Shown here one piece after another: positions 51,747-60,123 of a stretch of 64,000 bases of DNA. The translations under genes and the position numbers were made by a program. The first letter of the stretch is position 1; every line of letters begins with the position of its first letter. The DNA comes from Nocardia asteroides (lineage in GTDB: Bacteria > Actinomycetota > Actinomycetes > Mycobacteriales > Mycobacteriaceae). The stretch covers positions 3,462,001-3,526,000 of the forward strand of contig NZ_LR134352.1 of assembly GCF_900637185.1 (NCBI RefSeq). The letters are read 5' to 3'. The notes beneath the pieces are model-generated. The model saw only the letters and a list, made by a program, of their open reading frames with translations. It did no database searches and was not told where the DNA came from.

Positions 51747-52274
51747 TCAGCCGGCGGCGCCGCCGAATTCCGCCAGGTAGTACGCCGACAGGGCCGGGTA
51801 GTAGTCCTCGAACCGCACGGTGGCCGGGTCGGCCCCCGCCTCGGCGGCGACCATGCGATCCAGGTAGTACTCCCAGCCCGGTCCGACGCCCTGCGCCATC
51901 GTGGGGTCGGGCACGTTCTGGGCGAAGGTCAGGGTGGTGACGCCGTTGTCCTCGGTCAGGTCGAGGCGCAGCTGCCAGTGCTCGGGATTCTCGCCGTCGT
52001 GCGGCGAGGAGGTGGTGATCCGGAGCAGGCGCGGAGCGTCGCACTCGTCGATCCGGAACCGCTCGGCCGGAACCTCGTCCTCGAACAGCATCTGGAACTT
52101 CACCTCCCCGCTCGCCGGGTCGCCGGTCCAGGTGCCGATCCAGCGGGCGAGCCGTTCCGGTTCGGTGACGGCGGCCCAGACGTCCTCGATCGGCGCGTGG
52201 AAGGTGCGGGTCCATGCGCAGTAGGTGCCGTCGCTGAGGTCGCGGCGGTGGCCGGTCGCGGTGGGAGTGGTCAT
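51747..52274 (-). CDS. SRPBCC/AHSA1-type protein
   Basis: A 175-residue helix-grip-fold protein of the Aha1-like SRPBCC group: RTFHAPIEDVWAAVTEPERLARWIG, a central beta sheet, and a C-terminal helix (WEYYLDRMVAAEAG). These are usually hydrophobic-ligand-binding proteins. It is translationally coupled (ATGA) to the ArsR gene, the classic ArsR/AHSA1 pairing in actinobacteria, which is regulated as one unit. Confidence 0.87.
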   Translation of the reverse strand: MTTPTATGHRRDLSDGTYCAWTRTFHAPIEDVWAAVTEPERLARWIGTWTGDPASGEVKFQMLFEDEVPAERFRIDECDAPRLLRITTSSPHDGENPEHWQLRLDLTEDNGVTTLTFAQNVPDPTMAQGVGPGWEYYLDRMVAAEAGADPATVRFEDYYPALSAYYLAEFGGAAG

Positions 52275-52630
52275 GCTGTCTGCTCCTTGTCGGTCTCGGT
52301 GCCGGTGGTGGCCCGGCGTTCCCGGGTGGTGCGGCGGACCTCGAGGTCCAGGCCGTCGAGCGCGTGTTCCGGAATCGGCGGCCGGGACGGTTGCAGCTGT
52401 TCCAGATAGGCCCGCAGGGGCGCGAGCCCGTCCGATGCGAGCCGGTAGTGCCGCTCGCGGCCGTGCGGTTCGGCGTGGACGAGACCGGCCTCGGTGAGCA
52501 CCCGCAGGTGCTTGCTGATCGCCGGTCGGCTGATGGGGTAGTCCGCGGCCAGGTCGACGACCCGGGCCGGTGCGGCGGCGAGTCGCTCGAGCAGGGCGCG
52601 GCGTACGGGGTCGGCCAAGGCCTCGAACAC
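52271..52630 (-). CDS. ArsR family transcriptional regulator
   Basis: A 119-residue winged-helix regulator: FEALADPVRRALLERL, then YPISRPAISKHLRVLTEAGLV and GRERHYRLAS. Metal-binding Cys pairs are absent, as in the regulators that accompany AHSA1-like proteins. GTG at 52630 has AGGAGG six bases upstream. The 28-base palindrome at 52641-52668 is immediately upstream and is a probable autoregulatory operator. Confidence 0.86.
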   Translation of the reverse strand: MFEALADPVRRALLERLAAAPARVVDLAADYPISRPAISKHLRVLTEAGLVHAEPHGRERHYRLASDGLAPLRAYLEQLQPSRPPIPEHALDGLDLEVRRTTRERRATTGTETDKEQTA

Positions 52631-52640
52631 GTCCACCCTC

Positions 52641-52668
52641 CTATTGGTAACCCATGGGTTACCGATAG
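52641..52668. promoter_or_regulatory. ArsR operator palindrome
   Basis: The core GGTAACCCATGGGTTACC is a perfect 18-base palindrome, and flanking CTAT-T and G-ATAG extend the arms to 14 bases with one mismatch. It lies 11 bases before the GTG of the ArsR gene. Confidence 0.65.
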
Positions 52669-52676
52669 TCAAGGGT

Positions 52677-53234
52677 CTAGCGGGTGCCCCAGAGGCGTTC
52701 GAGGACCGCGCGCAGCGTGTCCGCCGGGACCGATCCCGGCTGGGCCAGTTCGATCCCGTCGGCGGCGACGAGGGTGGCCGCGGTGATCGCCGCGAGCAGC
52801 GGCGCGCCGACGGTGGTGTCGACGAGTCCGAGGGCCACGGCGTTGTCGAAGACCGCCCGGGTCCAGTCGTCGGCCTCGACGCCGCCGCGGGCGGTGGCCA
52901 GGACCGCGCGGTCGTCGGGATGTTCGGCGAGGGCGGCTTCGAGCCGCCGCTGGGCGTCGGCGAAGGCGGTCCAGAAGGCGGCGGTGCTCCGCTGTGGCGT
53001 CCACGGGCCGAGTGCCCGGCCGACGCGGGTGATCGTCTCGACCCGCACCGTCTCGAACAGGTCGTCCTTGCCGTCGAAATAGTTGTAGAAGGCGGCCCGG
53101 GACAGTCCGGCGTCCTGGGCGACGGTGAGCAGCGCGGCGCCCTCGCGTCCCTGCTCCGCGAAATGGCGACGGGCGATCGCGAGGATCTCGGAACGCTTCT
53201 GCGCCGGCAGGCGCTCGAATCGGGGCAGCGGCAT
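52677..53234 (-). CDS. TetR family transcriptional regulator
   Basis: A 185-residue TetR protein. The helix-turn-helix is at about 17-60 (LTVAQDAGLSRAAFYNYF) and the ligand domain is helical. It is encoded behind a membrane-protein gene, 25 bases apart, and ahead of the ArsR gene. The perfect palindrome TGTACATA-CAT-TATGTACA at 53811-53829, in front of that membrane gene, is a good candidate for its site. Confidence 0.85.
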   Translation of the reverse strand: MPLPRFERLPAQKRSEILAIARRHFAEQGREGAALLTVAQDAGLSRAAFYNYFDGKDDLFETVRVETITRVGRALGPWTPQRSTAAFWTAFADAQRRLEAALAEHPDDRAVLATARGGVEADDWTRAVFDNAVALGLVDTTVGAPLLAAITAATLVAADGIELAQPGSVPADTLRAVLERLWGTR

Positions 53235-53259
53235 GGCGCGGTCGAGTGTAGCCGTCCGG

Positions 53260-53775
53260 CTACGCCGGAACCGCCGACGTGGCCGCCGCGAGACGGCGCC
53301 GCAGCAGCACGGTGTGGATCCAGTGTCCGGCCCACACGAGCAGGGCCAGTGCGCCGGTCCCGACGCCGATCGGGCCGGGCAGGAGCGAGGCGATCTGCAG
53401 CGTGCACCAGGCGAGACCCGTTGCCGCCCAGAGTCGCCGGGCGTTCGGTGGGGTGCGCCCGTCGGCCGCGAGGCTGCGGTCGATCGCGCCGACGATGAAG
53501 AAGTCCTCCACGAAATTGAACGGCAGGGCGAACATCAGCCAGACCGAACGCGTCGAGCGGTGGCGCGCGCTCTCCGGAACCTGAGCCAGAAGACGTTGCA
53601 GCGCAAGGTAATACAGCGCCACGGCGCCGAAGAACACCGCGACGGTGAGGCCACCCGCGATCGGGCCGACCGCCGCGACCTCGCCGAGGATGCCCGCGCC
53701 CCACTCGGGCGCCCACAGTGGCTGGGTCAGCAGCACGACGACCGGGATCGTCAGGACAAGTGTCGCCGCGCGCAT
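53260..53775 (-). CDS. Four-helix membrane protein
   Basis: A 171-residue protein with about four hydrophobic helices (about 3-20, 35-62, 80-100 and 120-155) and the phrases LYYLALQRLLAQVPESARHRSTR and LPFNFVEDFFIVGAID. No family is recognised. The ATG at 53775 follows GGAGGTCGACG. Its position upstream of the TetR gene and behind an operator suggests that it is a target of that regulator. Confidence 0.65.
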   Translation of the reverse strand: MRAATLVLTIPVVVLLTQPLWAPEWGAGILGEVAAVGPIAGGLTVAVFFGAVALYYLALQRLLAQVPESARHRSTRSVWLMFALPFNFVEDFFIVGAIDRSLAADGRTPPNARRLWAATGLAWCTLQIASLLPGPIGVGTGALALLVWAGHWIHTVLLRRRLAAATSAVPA

Positions 53776-53810
53776 CGTCGACCTCCAGCATTCGAGCGTT
53801 GTAGACACAC

Positions 53811-53829
53811 TGTACATACATTATGTACA
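53811..53829. promoter_or_regulatory. TetR-type operator before the membrane gene
   Basis: Perfect 8-base arms TGTACATA and TATGTACA with a CAT spacer. The adjacent TGTA-N9-TACA symmetry (53801-53817) hints at a second, weaker site. Confidence 0.6.
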
Positions 53830-53985
53830 CAAACGTTGGTCGACCGGAGAAGGGTGACTGTTCGACCGTCGCGCGGACGCCCGGCGCCAGGCAGGCGGCG
53901 CCCGTCGATCGTCGAAGGGTCCGGATGCCCGTACCCTGTTGAGTGTCTGCATGTTTGGTGGCCGTAGCCCGTAGGATGGAGCCCG

Positions 53986-54600
53986 ATGGACCACACGGAC
54001 CCTTTCCCTCGCCCTGTTCCGTTCACGGTCCCGAAGCTGCTCGTGGGCTTAGGGGCGACACTGGCTGTTGCTGCGGCGATCGCCTCGTTCACCTTCACCT
54101 CCACCCTCGCCCGCACCGCGGGCGTCCCCGACAACCTGACCTGGCTATGGCCGGTGGTGGTCGGCCTCACCGTCGCGCTGGTCGCCTGTACCTTCATCAC
54201 GCTGGTGGGGATCCGTGACGACAAGACGACCTCGCTGGTCCGGGTCTACGAGCTGCTACTCGTCGCCGCCGTGCTGATCAGCATCTTCGGCAATGTGCTC
54301 GCCATCTCCCGCGACCCGATCGAGATGGGCATCCTCGAGATCGCGACCGTGGTGTCCGTCCCGCCGCTGTGCCTGATGATCTGTGTCGGCAACTACCTGT
54401 TGCTCGCGGCCGTCGTCCCGGTCCGCATCGTGGCCGCGATCCGCGAGGACGACTGGCGGCTACGGGTTCTCGGCATCCCCGGCGCCTCCGCGCAGGCGAA
54501 GGACGCGAACCCCGCGCACCACGACGGCTGGTGGGATCAGTACCGCAGCGAGGCGAGGACCCCGCCGTCCACCCCGACGGCGCCGCGCACCCGCTCCTGA
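53986..54600 (+). CDS. DUF2637/SpdB-like four-helix membrane protein
   Basis: A 204-residue protein with four hydrophobic segments (about 15-38, 52-74, 82-103 and 115-150) and a hydrophilic C terminus with a WWDQYRSEART motif. Phrases such as GVPDNLTWLWPVVVGL resemble DUF2637 (SpdB-like) proteins of actinobacteria; the hit is by pattern and not secure. A GGATGGAGCCCG site precedes the ATG. There is no conjugation gene nearby. Confidence 0.6.
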   Translation: MDHTDPFPRPVPFTVPKLLVGLGATLAVAAAIASFTFTSTLARTAGVPDNLTWLWPVVVGLTVALVACTFITLVGIRDDKTTSLVRVYELLLVAAVLISIFGNVLAISRDPIEMGILEIATVVSVPPLCLMICVGNYLLLAAVVPVRIVAAIREDDWRLRVLGIPGASAQAKDANPAHHDGWWDQYRSEARTPPSTPTAPRTRS

Positions 54601-54797
54601 GCGACCGGGCATCCCGGCGGTCCAGGGTGTGGTGACGCTCGCGGCATCCTCGCCGCGATCGGCGCGACCCTGGCCGCCGCCGCCACCGTGACCGGCTAGC
54701 TTGCGCATTCACCCCCGGTGAGCTGCGTTTCGGTCGCATACTGGGCGGGACTGCTCGACCGACGCGGCCGGATCACCGGCCAGAGGGAGGTTGCTCG

Positions 54798-54986
54798 ATG
54801 CAAGCCAAGGTGGGAGACCGGATCCTGGTGCACAGCCAGACGGTGGGTCGCGGTGACCAGTCCGGCGAGATCCTCGAAGTGCGCGGCAGCGACGGCGCGC
54901 CGCCCTATGTGGTGCGGTTCCAGGACGGGCACGAGGGGTTGATGTTCCCCGGGCCGGACTGTGTGGTCGTGCCGCAGGAGGCCTGA
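54798..54986 (+). CDS. DUF1918 family protein
   Basis: A 62-residue protein that is a single DUF1918 domain: KVGDRILVHSQTVGRGDQSGEILEV, then PPYVVRFQDGHEGLMFPGPDCVV. The fold is a small SH3-like beta barrel; function is unknown. A GGGAGGTTGCTCG site precedes the ATG. It is convergent with the SDR gene. Confidence 0.88.
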   Translation: MQAKVGDRILVHSQTVGRGDQSGEILEVRGSDGAPPYVVRFQDGHEGLMFPGPDCVVVPQEA

Positions 54987-55012
54987 CGCCGTCCGGCCCA
55001 CCGCCTTCGTGG

Positions 55013-55921
55013 TCAGAGGAAGGGATAGCTCACGCCGGTCAGCTTCTCCGACACCTGCCAGAGCCGCCGGGCGAGCGCCGGGTCGTGCGAATTCCTGCTC
55101 GAGGTGGCGAGTTCGGGGTAACCGCGCAGGCCCAACGGTCCGCCGGGCCCGTAGTACCGGCCGCCCTGCACCACGGGGTCCGTGGCCGCGCGCAGCGTCG
55201 GCAGGGCGCCCATCGCCGCGGACTGGAAGGCCAGGCCGGTCGCGGGGCCGCGCAGCACGGCGGGCAGGTGCCGCATCAGGTCGGTGTCGGCCGCACCGGG
55301 ATGCGCGGCCACCGAGATGGTGGCTCCGGGTGCGGTCGGCAACCGGCGCTGCAGTTCGTAGGCGAAGAGCAGATTGGCCAGTTTGGACTGGCCGTACGCG
55401 GCCACCCGGTCGTAGCCGCGGCTGAACTGCAGATCGTCGAACCGGATGTCGGCCCGCACCCGGTGCCCGAAGCTGCTCACCGTCACCACTCGTGAGTTCG
55501 GCACGGGCAGAAGACATTCCAGCAGCAGTCCGGTGAAGGCGAAGTGGCCGAGATGGTTGGTGCCGAACTGCAGCTCGAAACCGTCGGCCGTGACCTGCCG
55601 AGGTGGATACATCACCCCGGCATTGTTGATCAGCAGGTCGATCCGGGGATGCGTGGCCTTCAGCTTCGCCGCCGCGTCCCGGACGTCGGCCTGGGAGCTC
55701 AGATCGAGTAGCTGGAGTTCGAGCTCGGCGGCGGGCACTCGCGCGTGAATCCGGTCGACGGCATCCTTGCCCCGCTCCGGATTTCGCACGGCCAGCACCA
55801 CCCGCGCCCCCGCGGCCGCGAGCGCGGCGGCGGTCTCGAAACCGAGACCGGAGTTCGCGCCGGTCACGATCGCGGTGCGTCCCGATTGGTCGGCGATGTC
55901 CTCGACAGTCCACCTCGGCAT
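55013..55921 (-). CDS. Short-chain dehydrogenase, retinol dehydrogenase-like
   Basis: A 302-residue SDR with TGANSGLG (20-27), NNAGVMYPP and the YGQSK catalytic motif near 165; it has the extended substrate loop of the actinobacterial WW-domain-oxidoreductase or protochlorophyllide-reductase-like group. Substrate unknown. The ATG at 55921 has a GGGGGAACC ribosome site. It is divergent from the phage-like lipoprotein gene. Confidence 0.87.
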   Translation of the reverse strand: MPRWTVEDIADQSGRTAIVTGANSGLGFETAAALAAAGARVVLAVRNPERGKDAVDRIHARVPAAELELQLLDLSSQADVRDAAAKLKATHPRIDLLINNAGVMYPPRQVTADGFELQFGTNHLGHFAFTGLLLECLLPVPNSRVVTVSSFGHRVRADIRFDDLQFSRGYDRVAAYGQSKLANLLFAYELQRRLPTAPGATISVAAHPGAADTDLMRHLPAVLRGPATGLAFQSAAMGALPTLRAATDPVVQGGRYYGPGGPLGLRGYPELATSSRNSHDPALARRLWQVSEKLTGVSYPFL

Positions 55922-56017
55922 GGTTCCCCCTGTAGTCGATGAGCGAAATCGATCGTCCCGCTGCCGGTTTCGACTCTAGGCCGAGCCGTGCCGCCCGCAC
56001 CACGGTTAGGATGGGGA

Positions 56018-56404
56018 ATGGGGAAGAAGCTCATCGCCGCGGTCGCGGCCCTGTTCGCCGGTACCGTCGCGGTGACCGGATGTTCCAGTGACGCCGATGT
56101 GGTGTCGAAGAACCTGTCCAAGGAATCCGATCAGTTCAAGATCGACCGCCGCGTGGTGTTCTTCAACGGCATCACCGACAAGTACCTGCTCTCCATCGAG
56201 GGCAAATGCTCGATCAAGGACGAGAACAACCAGCTCGAGGTCACCTGCAGAACCGGCGACGACGAATACAAGAAGCACTTCCTCGGCCTCTCGGACAACG
56301 TCAGCTACTTCGTGGAACAACTCGAAGGCGCCAACGTCAGCCCCTACCACTACAAAGTCATCTTCAAACCCGAAACCATCATCGCCGACGTCGACCACCC
56401 GTGA
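56018..56404 (+). CDS. Lipoprotein resembling an actinophage beta-sandwich protein
   Basis: A 128-residue lipoprotein (lipobox VTGC, Cys22). The mature part follows the pattern VVSKNLSKESDQFKIDRR, then NGITDKYLL, EGKCSIKDENNQLEV, KKHFLGLSDNVSYFVEQ and NVSPYHYKVIFKP. I recall very similar sequences in mycobacteriophage and other actinophage genomes as beta-sandwich or recombination-directionality-like proteins of unclear role. Its codons (many AAC and AAG) are less GC-rich than those of the neighbours, in keeping with transfer from a phage. No other phage gene is adjacent. Confidence 0.7.
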   Translation: MGKKLIAAVAALFAGTVAVTGCSSDADVVSKNLSKESDQFKIDRRVVFFNGITDKYLLSIEGKCSIKDENNQLEVTCRTGDDEYKKHFLGLSDNVSYFVEQLEGANVSPYHYKVIFKPETIIADVDHP

Positions 56405-56432
56405 GTCATCCCGAAAAGCGTAGGGCTGGAAC

Positions 56433-56960
56433 TCAATCGTGCGGCAGGGGCGCCTCGAGCTGTTGTCGTCCGCCCCGGAAGAACGTCGTGGAAACATCGG
56501 GCAGGCTCAGTTCGGCGCGCATCGCGCGGAGGAACCCGTCGAATGCCCGGCGGGTAGGGCCGGCCATCTGCCGCCACTCTTCGGCGGACACGACGCCCGC
56601 CTGCGCCTGCTCGTACAGATCGGTCAACGCATGCTCCACTTCGGTGGCAGCTTCGACGATCGACGACGACCCGTGTAGCCACACGGCAATGAACGCGGTG
56701 TCGGACGACTGGAATCCATCCCCCTTCGCCCGGGCCAGGGACTCGGTGAAGGCATCACTCGCGCGGTCTGCCAGCGCGATGGAGCGGATCAGCCCGTAGG
56801 AGGATTGGAATTCTTCCGCATAGCGCTGATAGCTGGCTGTCTTCTGGTCGCGACGCCATCGGGCCGACTCGGCTCGGGAATCCCAGAGGCGACCGATGGC
56901 GATGCCCAGGATTGCCGTCAGCGTCGCCAATATTGCTGGAATCATGGAACTTTCACCCAC
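56433..56960 (-). CDS. Membrane-anchored protein of unknown function
   Basis: A 175-residue protein with one N-terminal helix (about 7-24, ILATLTAILGIAIGRLW) and a long helical region (RRDQKTASYQRYAEEFQSSYGLIRSIAL to ALTDLYEQAQAGVV) with coiled-coil character. GTG at 56960 is preceded by GGAG; ATG at 56945 is an alternative. GC content is lower than in the surrounding genes. It is convergent with the phage-like lipoprotein gene, and both may have arrived together. No family is recognised. Confidence 0.6.
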   Translation of the reverse strand: MGESSMIPAILATLTAILGIAIGRLWDSRAESARWRRDQKTASYQRYAEEFQSSYGLIRSIALADRASDAFTESLARAKGDGFQSSDTAFIAVWLHGSSSIVEAATEVEHALTDLYEQAQAGVVSAEEWRQMAGPTRRAFDGFLRAMRAELSLPDVSTTFFRGGRQQLEAPLPHD

Positions 56961-57111
56961 CCTTATAGCTCCAACGGCGAGAAGAGTCTATCCGGCCTGG
57001 GGCGATGACGCTGCGTCCTGAGCGTTCAAGGGTGAGCAGGAGTCACGTCGGCTGTGGACGCCGTTTGTCGGACTGCGACGATGTCCCGGGCCCTTCCGTA
57101 GGCTGGTCGGG

Positions 57112-57975
57112 GTGGGAGCTGTGGAGGGTGGTCGAGGGGTCGAGGTGGGGTGGGATTTCGCGGGGCCGGGGGTGGGGATGCCGGCGGGGGTCGGGGTGAT
57201 CGGGTATCGGGATGTGGGTGGGGTGGGGCTGGATCTGCGGGTGGCGGGGGCGGGGGTGGTCACCGTGGTGGTGGCGTTCGGGGCGGGTGGGGTGACGGTC
57301 GACGACGCCGAGGGGCGGCGGTCGCTCGGGGGGTTCGTGGCCGGGCTTCCGCTGGAGGCCATGCGGATTCGGGCCGAGCGGGCGGAGTGCGTCGAGGTTC
57401 GTCTGTCGCCGACGCGGGCCTATTCGCTGCTGGGGATCGACCCGGCCCAGCTGGGGCGGGGCGCGGTCGCGCTGGAGGAGCTGTGGGGTCCGCGGGCGCT
57501 GCGCCTGCGTGAACAGCTCGCGTCCGCGCCGACCTGGGACGAGCGGTTCGCGCTGACGAGATCGTTTCTGGCACAGGGCGACCGGTCCCCGCGTGTGCCC
57601 GACCCGGAGGTGCTCGCGGCCTGGGAGCGGATCGTGGCCACCGGTGGCCGGGCGAAGGTCGGCGCGCTGGCCGAATCCCTCGGCTGGAGTCACAAACGGC
57701 TGTGGGCGCGGTTCGAATCCCAGATCGGGCTCACGCCCAAGCGGGCGGCGATGCTGATCCGGTTCCGGTCCGCGGTCGACGAACTGCTGGCGGGCCGCCC
57801 GGCCGCCGACGTGGCGATGGACTGCGGCTACGCCGATCAGGCACATCTGTGCCGGGACGTGTCCCGCTTCGCCGCCCATACGCCGGGCGCGCTGCGCGCG
57901 CACTATCTGCCCGCCATCGCCCGGCAGCGGTACCACGCCTGGGGGAGGACTTCGCCGATACCGGTGGGAGATTGA
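57112..57975 (+). CDS. AraC family transcriptional regulator
   Basis: A 287-residue regulator. The C terminus has the AraC double helix-turn-helix (about 180-275; VGALAESLGWSHKRLWARFESQIGLTPKRAAMLIRF and DVAMDCGYADQAHLCRDVSRF). The N terminus is a Gly/Val-rich ligand or dimerisation domain. The start is a GTG. The HpnE-like gene starts 24 bases later, so they may share a transcript. Confidence 0.85.
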   Translation: MGAVEGGRGVEVGWDFAGPGVGMPAGVGVIGYRDVGGVGLDLRVAGAGVVTVVVAFGAGGVTVDDAEGRRSLGGFVAGLPLEAMRIRAERAECVEVRLSPTRAYSLLGIDPAQLGRGAVALEELWGPRALRLREQLASAPTWDERFALTRSFLAQGDRSPRVPDPEVLAAWERIVATGGRAKVGALAESLGWSHKRLWARFESQIGLTPKRAAMLIRFRSAVDELLAGRPAADVAMDCGYADQAHLCRDVSRFAAHTPGALRAHYLPAIARQRYHAWGRTSPIPVGD

Positions 57976-57999
57976 GAGAAACGGCGTTACATTGTCTCA

Positions 58000-59364
58000 A
58001 TGGTGGGCACACGCGATTCACGCCGGTTCGTCGTCATCGGAGGTGGCCTGGCCGGCCTGGCCGCCGCGGTGTGGCTGGCGGAGGCCGGTAAACAGGTGAC
58101 GCTGCTGGAGCGGCGCGCCCGGCTGGGCGGACGCACCCAGGCGATGCGGGTCCCCGAGGTGGACGACCTCCCCGACAACGGCCAGCACGTGGTGGCCAGC
58201 GGATACCACAGCCTGTGGCGGTATCTGGACAGCGTCGGCACCCGGCAGTACGTGACGTTTCCCGGTGCGGGCAGTCTGCGCTGGCCGGGTGGTCGCGCGG
58301 TCATGTTGTACACCAAGGGATTCGGCGCGTTGCGCACACTGCTGGGCGCGCATCCCGACGCCGGTCCGCTGGAGCGGCTGCGGGCGCTGCGGTCCACGCT
58401 GCTGCTGGTCGGGCAGGCGCTGTGGCAGCCGCGGGACCTGGCCGACATCACCACCGAACAGTGGTTCCAGCGCGTCGGAATGCCGGCGAAAGCGCGTGAG
58501 GCGCTGTGGGATTGGCTCGCGCTGGGAATCGCGGCGGAGCCGGTGGACCGGGAATCGGCGAAGGTGTTCGCCGACGTTCTGGCCACCGGCGTGCGCATCG
58601 GTGTCCGCGATCGCGCGGCGGTCACGATCGGTTACCCCACCGTGGATCTGGACACTCTCTTCATCGCCGGCGCCCAGCGGGTGTTCGAGCGCCACGGGGT
58701 CGACGTGCGCTATCGCGCGGTGGCGCGCAAGATCGTCGTCACCGACGGGCGGGCCAGCGGCGTCGAGCTGGCCGACGGCTCGCTGATCGACGCGGACGCG
58801 GTGATCTGCGCGGTCCCGAACTCGAACATCGGCGGGCTCCTCGACGACCTGCCCGAACATGCCGAAATCTATGCCGCCGCCGACAAACTGGGCGTCACCC
58901 CGATCGTGAGCACCAACCTCTACCTGGACCGGCCGCTGCGGACCAGGTCCGCCATGGAGGCGCTGATCGGCGGCACCGGCGTGATCGACGAGGTCTTCGA
59001 CCGGCAGCGCATGCACGGCCGCACTCCCGACGGCACCTGGCTGTACTGCCTGACCACCAGCGGCGCCTACGAGCAGATCCACCGGAGCAACGACGAGATC
59101 CTCGCCGAGCAGATGGCGCTGATCCGCCGCTACTATCCCGAAGCCGCCGACGCGAAGCTCGTGACCGGGCACGTGGTGAAGATGCCGAAAGCGACCTTCT
59201 CCCAGGTGCTCGGCACCGACAACCTGCGTCCCGGCCAGCGCACCTCGGTTCCCAACCTGATGCTGGCGGGCGACTGGACCCGCACCGACTGGTCGGCCAC
59301 GATGGAAAGCGCCGTCCAGAGCGCCGAACGCGCCGTCGCCGCGCTGCTCGACCAGCCGGAGTAG
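58000..59364 (+). CDS. hpnE: HpnE-like hydroxysqualene dehydroxylase / flavin amine oxidase-type oxidoreductase
   Basis: A 454-residue FAD enzyme: VVIGGGLAGLAAAVWLAEAGKQ with the acidic end of the dinucleotide motif (LLERRARLGGRTQ), then DNGQHVVASGYHSLWRYLDSVG, and the C-terminal FAD contact LMLAGDWTRTDWSATMESAV. The NGQHV and GDWT-ATMESAV features match HpnE, which reduces hydroxysqualene to squalene in hopanoid formation, although phytoene or carotenoid dehydrogenases are similar. HpnC and HpnD genes are not in the window. It stands behind an AraC regulator. Confidence 0.78.
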   Translation: MVGTRDSRRFVVIGGGLAGLAAAVWLAEAGKQVTLLERRARLGGRTQAMRVPEVDDLPDNGQHVVASGYHSLWRYLDSVGTRQYVTFPGAGSLRWPGGRAVMLYTKGFGALRTLLGAHPDAGPLERLRALRSTLLLVGQALWQPRDLADITTEQWFQRVGMPAKAREALWDWLALGIAAEPVDRESAKVFADVLATGVRIGVRDRAAVTIGYPTVDLDTLFIAGAQRVFERHGVDVRYRAVARKIVVTDGRASGVELADGSLIDADAVICAVPNSNIGGLLDDLPEHAEIYAAADKLGVTPIVSTNLYLDRPLRTRSAMEALIGGTGVIDEVFDRQRMHGRTPDGTWLYCLTTSGAYEQIHRSNDEILAEQMALIRRYYPEAADAKLVTGHVVKMPKATFSQVLGTDNLRPGQRTSVPNLMLAGDWTRTDWSATMESAVQSAERAVAALLDQPE

Positions 59365-59371
59365 GCCGCGC

Positions 59372-59923
59372 TCAGCGCAGATACCGGGCGAGAAGGGGGA
59401 CGGCGTCGGCGGCGTGCTCGGCCTCGATCGGATCGCCGATCAGGGTGAAGCGCCAGCCGTCGGGGCCGCGGTGCAGCGCGCCGAAGACCAGGCCGGTGGC
59501 CGCGCCCACGTGGTCGAGGTCGACGCGCACCAGTTCGGTGCCCGCGACGGCGTCGACCACCCGGCAGAAGCCGTGGTGGATCGTGTCGAATCGCTGCCCG
59601 GTGTAGCAGGTGACGAGGAAGACGATGCTGGTGACCGACGGGTGCACCCGGGTCAGGTCCCCGACGATCACCTCGTTGTCACCCGCGCCCTCCCCGGTGA
59701 CGCTGTCGCCGAGGTGGCGCAGGGCGCCGTCGTGGGAGATGAGTCGTTCGTGGAAGACGGCGTCGACGAACGCCGTGCCGGCGAACGACAGGGCGGCGGC
59801 GTTGAGATCGATGCGGTTCGTGCGCGGTGCCAGGGATTCGACGTCGTCGCCGGGCGCCCAGCCCAAGCCGAGCCGGACGAGTTCGAGCGTGTGATCAGCG
59901 GTAGTGGGGATGGTCGGTGCCAT
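59372..59923 (-). CDS. TerD domain protein
   Basis: A 183-residue protein of the TerD family, with the calcium-binding loops in SHDGALRHLGDSVTGEGAGDNEVI and DLTRVHPSVTSIVFLVTCYTG. TerD proteins act in tellurite/stress resistance and in membrane-linked stress sensing. A single TerD gene without other ter genes is frequent in actinobacteria. The ATG at 59923 has GAGGATTTTC upstream. It is divergent from the MscS gene. Confidence 0.88.
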   Translation of the reverse strand: MAPTIPTTADHTLELVRLGLGWAPGDDVESLAPRTNRIDLNAAALSFAGTAFVDAVFHERLISHDGALRHLGDSVTGEGAGDNEVIVGDLTRVHPSVTSIVFLVTCYTGQRFDTIHHGFCRVVDAVAGTELVRVDLDHVGAATGLVFGALHRGPDGWRFTLIGDPIEAEHAADAVPLLARYLR

Positions 59924-60123
59924 GAAAATCCTCAGGGTAGAACGAAAGCGGGCGTCGAGCCCGGCGCCCGCTGTCACCCGGGTGCCCGTTCCACCGCATC
60001 CGATCGGTCACCGCGCCGATCGCCATCGAACCGTCATGTCGATCGCGGCCGATCCTGGGTATGCGCCGGGGAGGCGCTCCGGCGTCGGAGCGCCGCAACT
60101 GACACCGAGAGGAGTTCGATCTC

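Noticed and set aside
54601..54700. In-frame continuation after the stop of the DUF2637-like gene ending in GILAAIGATLAAAATVTG
   Set aside because: The stop is clean and no separate start or ribosome site exists, so it is more likely chance than a read-through extension.
56018..56960. A larger phage-derived island
   Set aside because: Only the lipoprotein resembles a phage gene; the flanking SDR and AraC genes look like ordinary chromosome.
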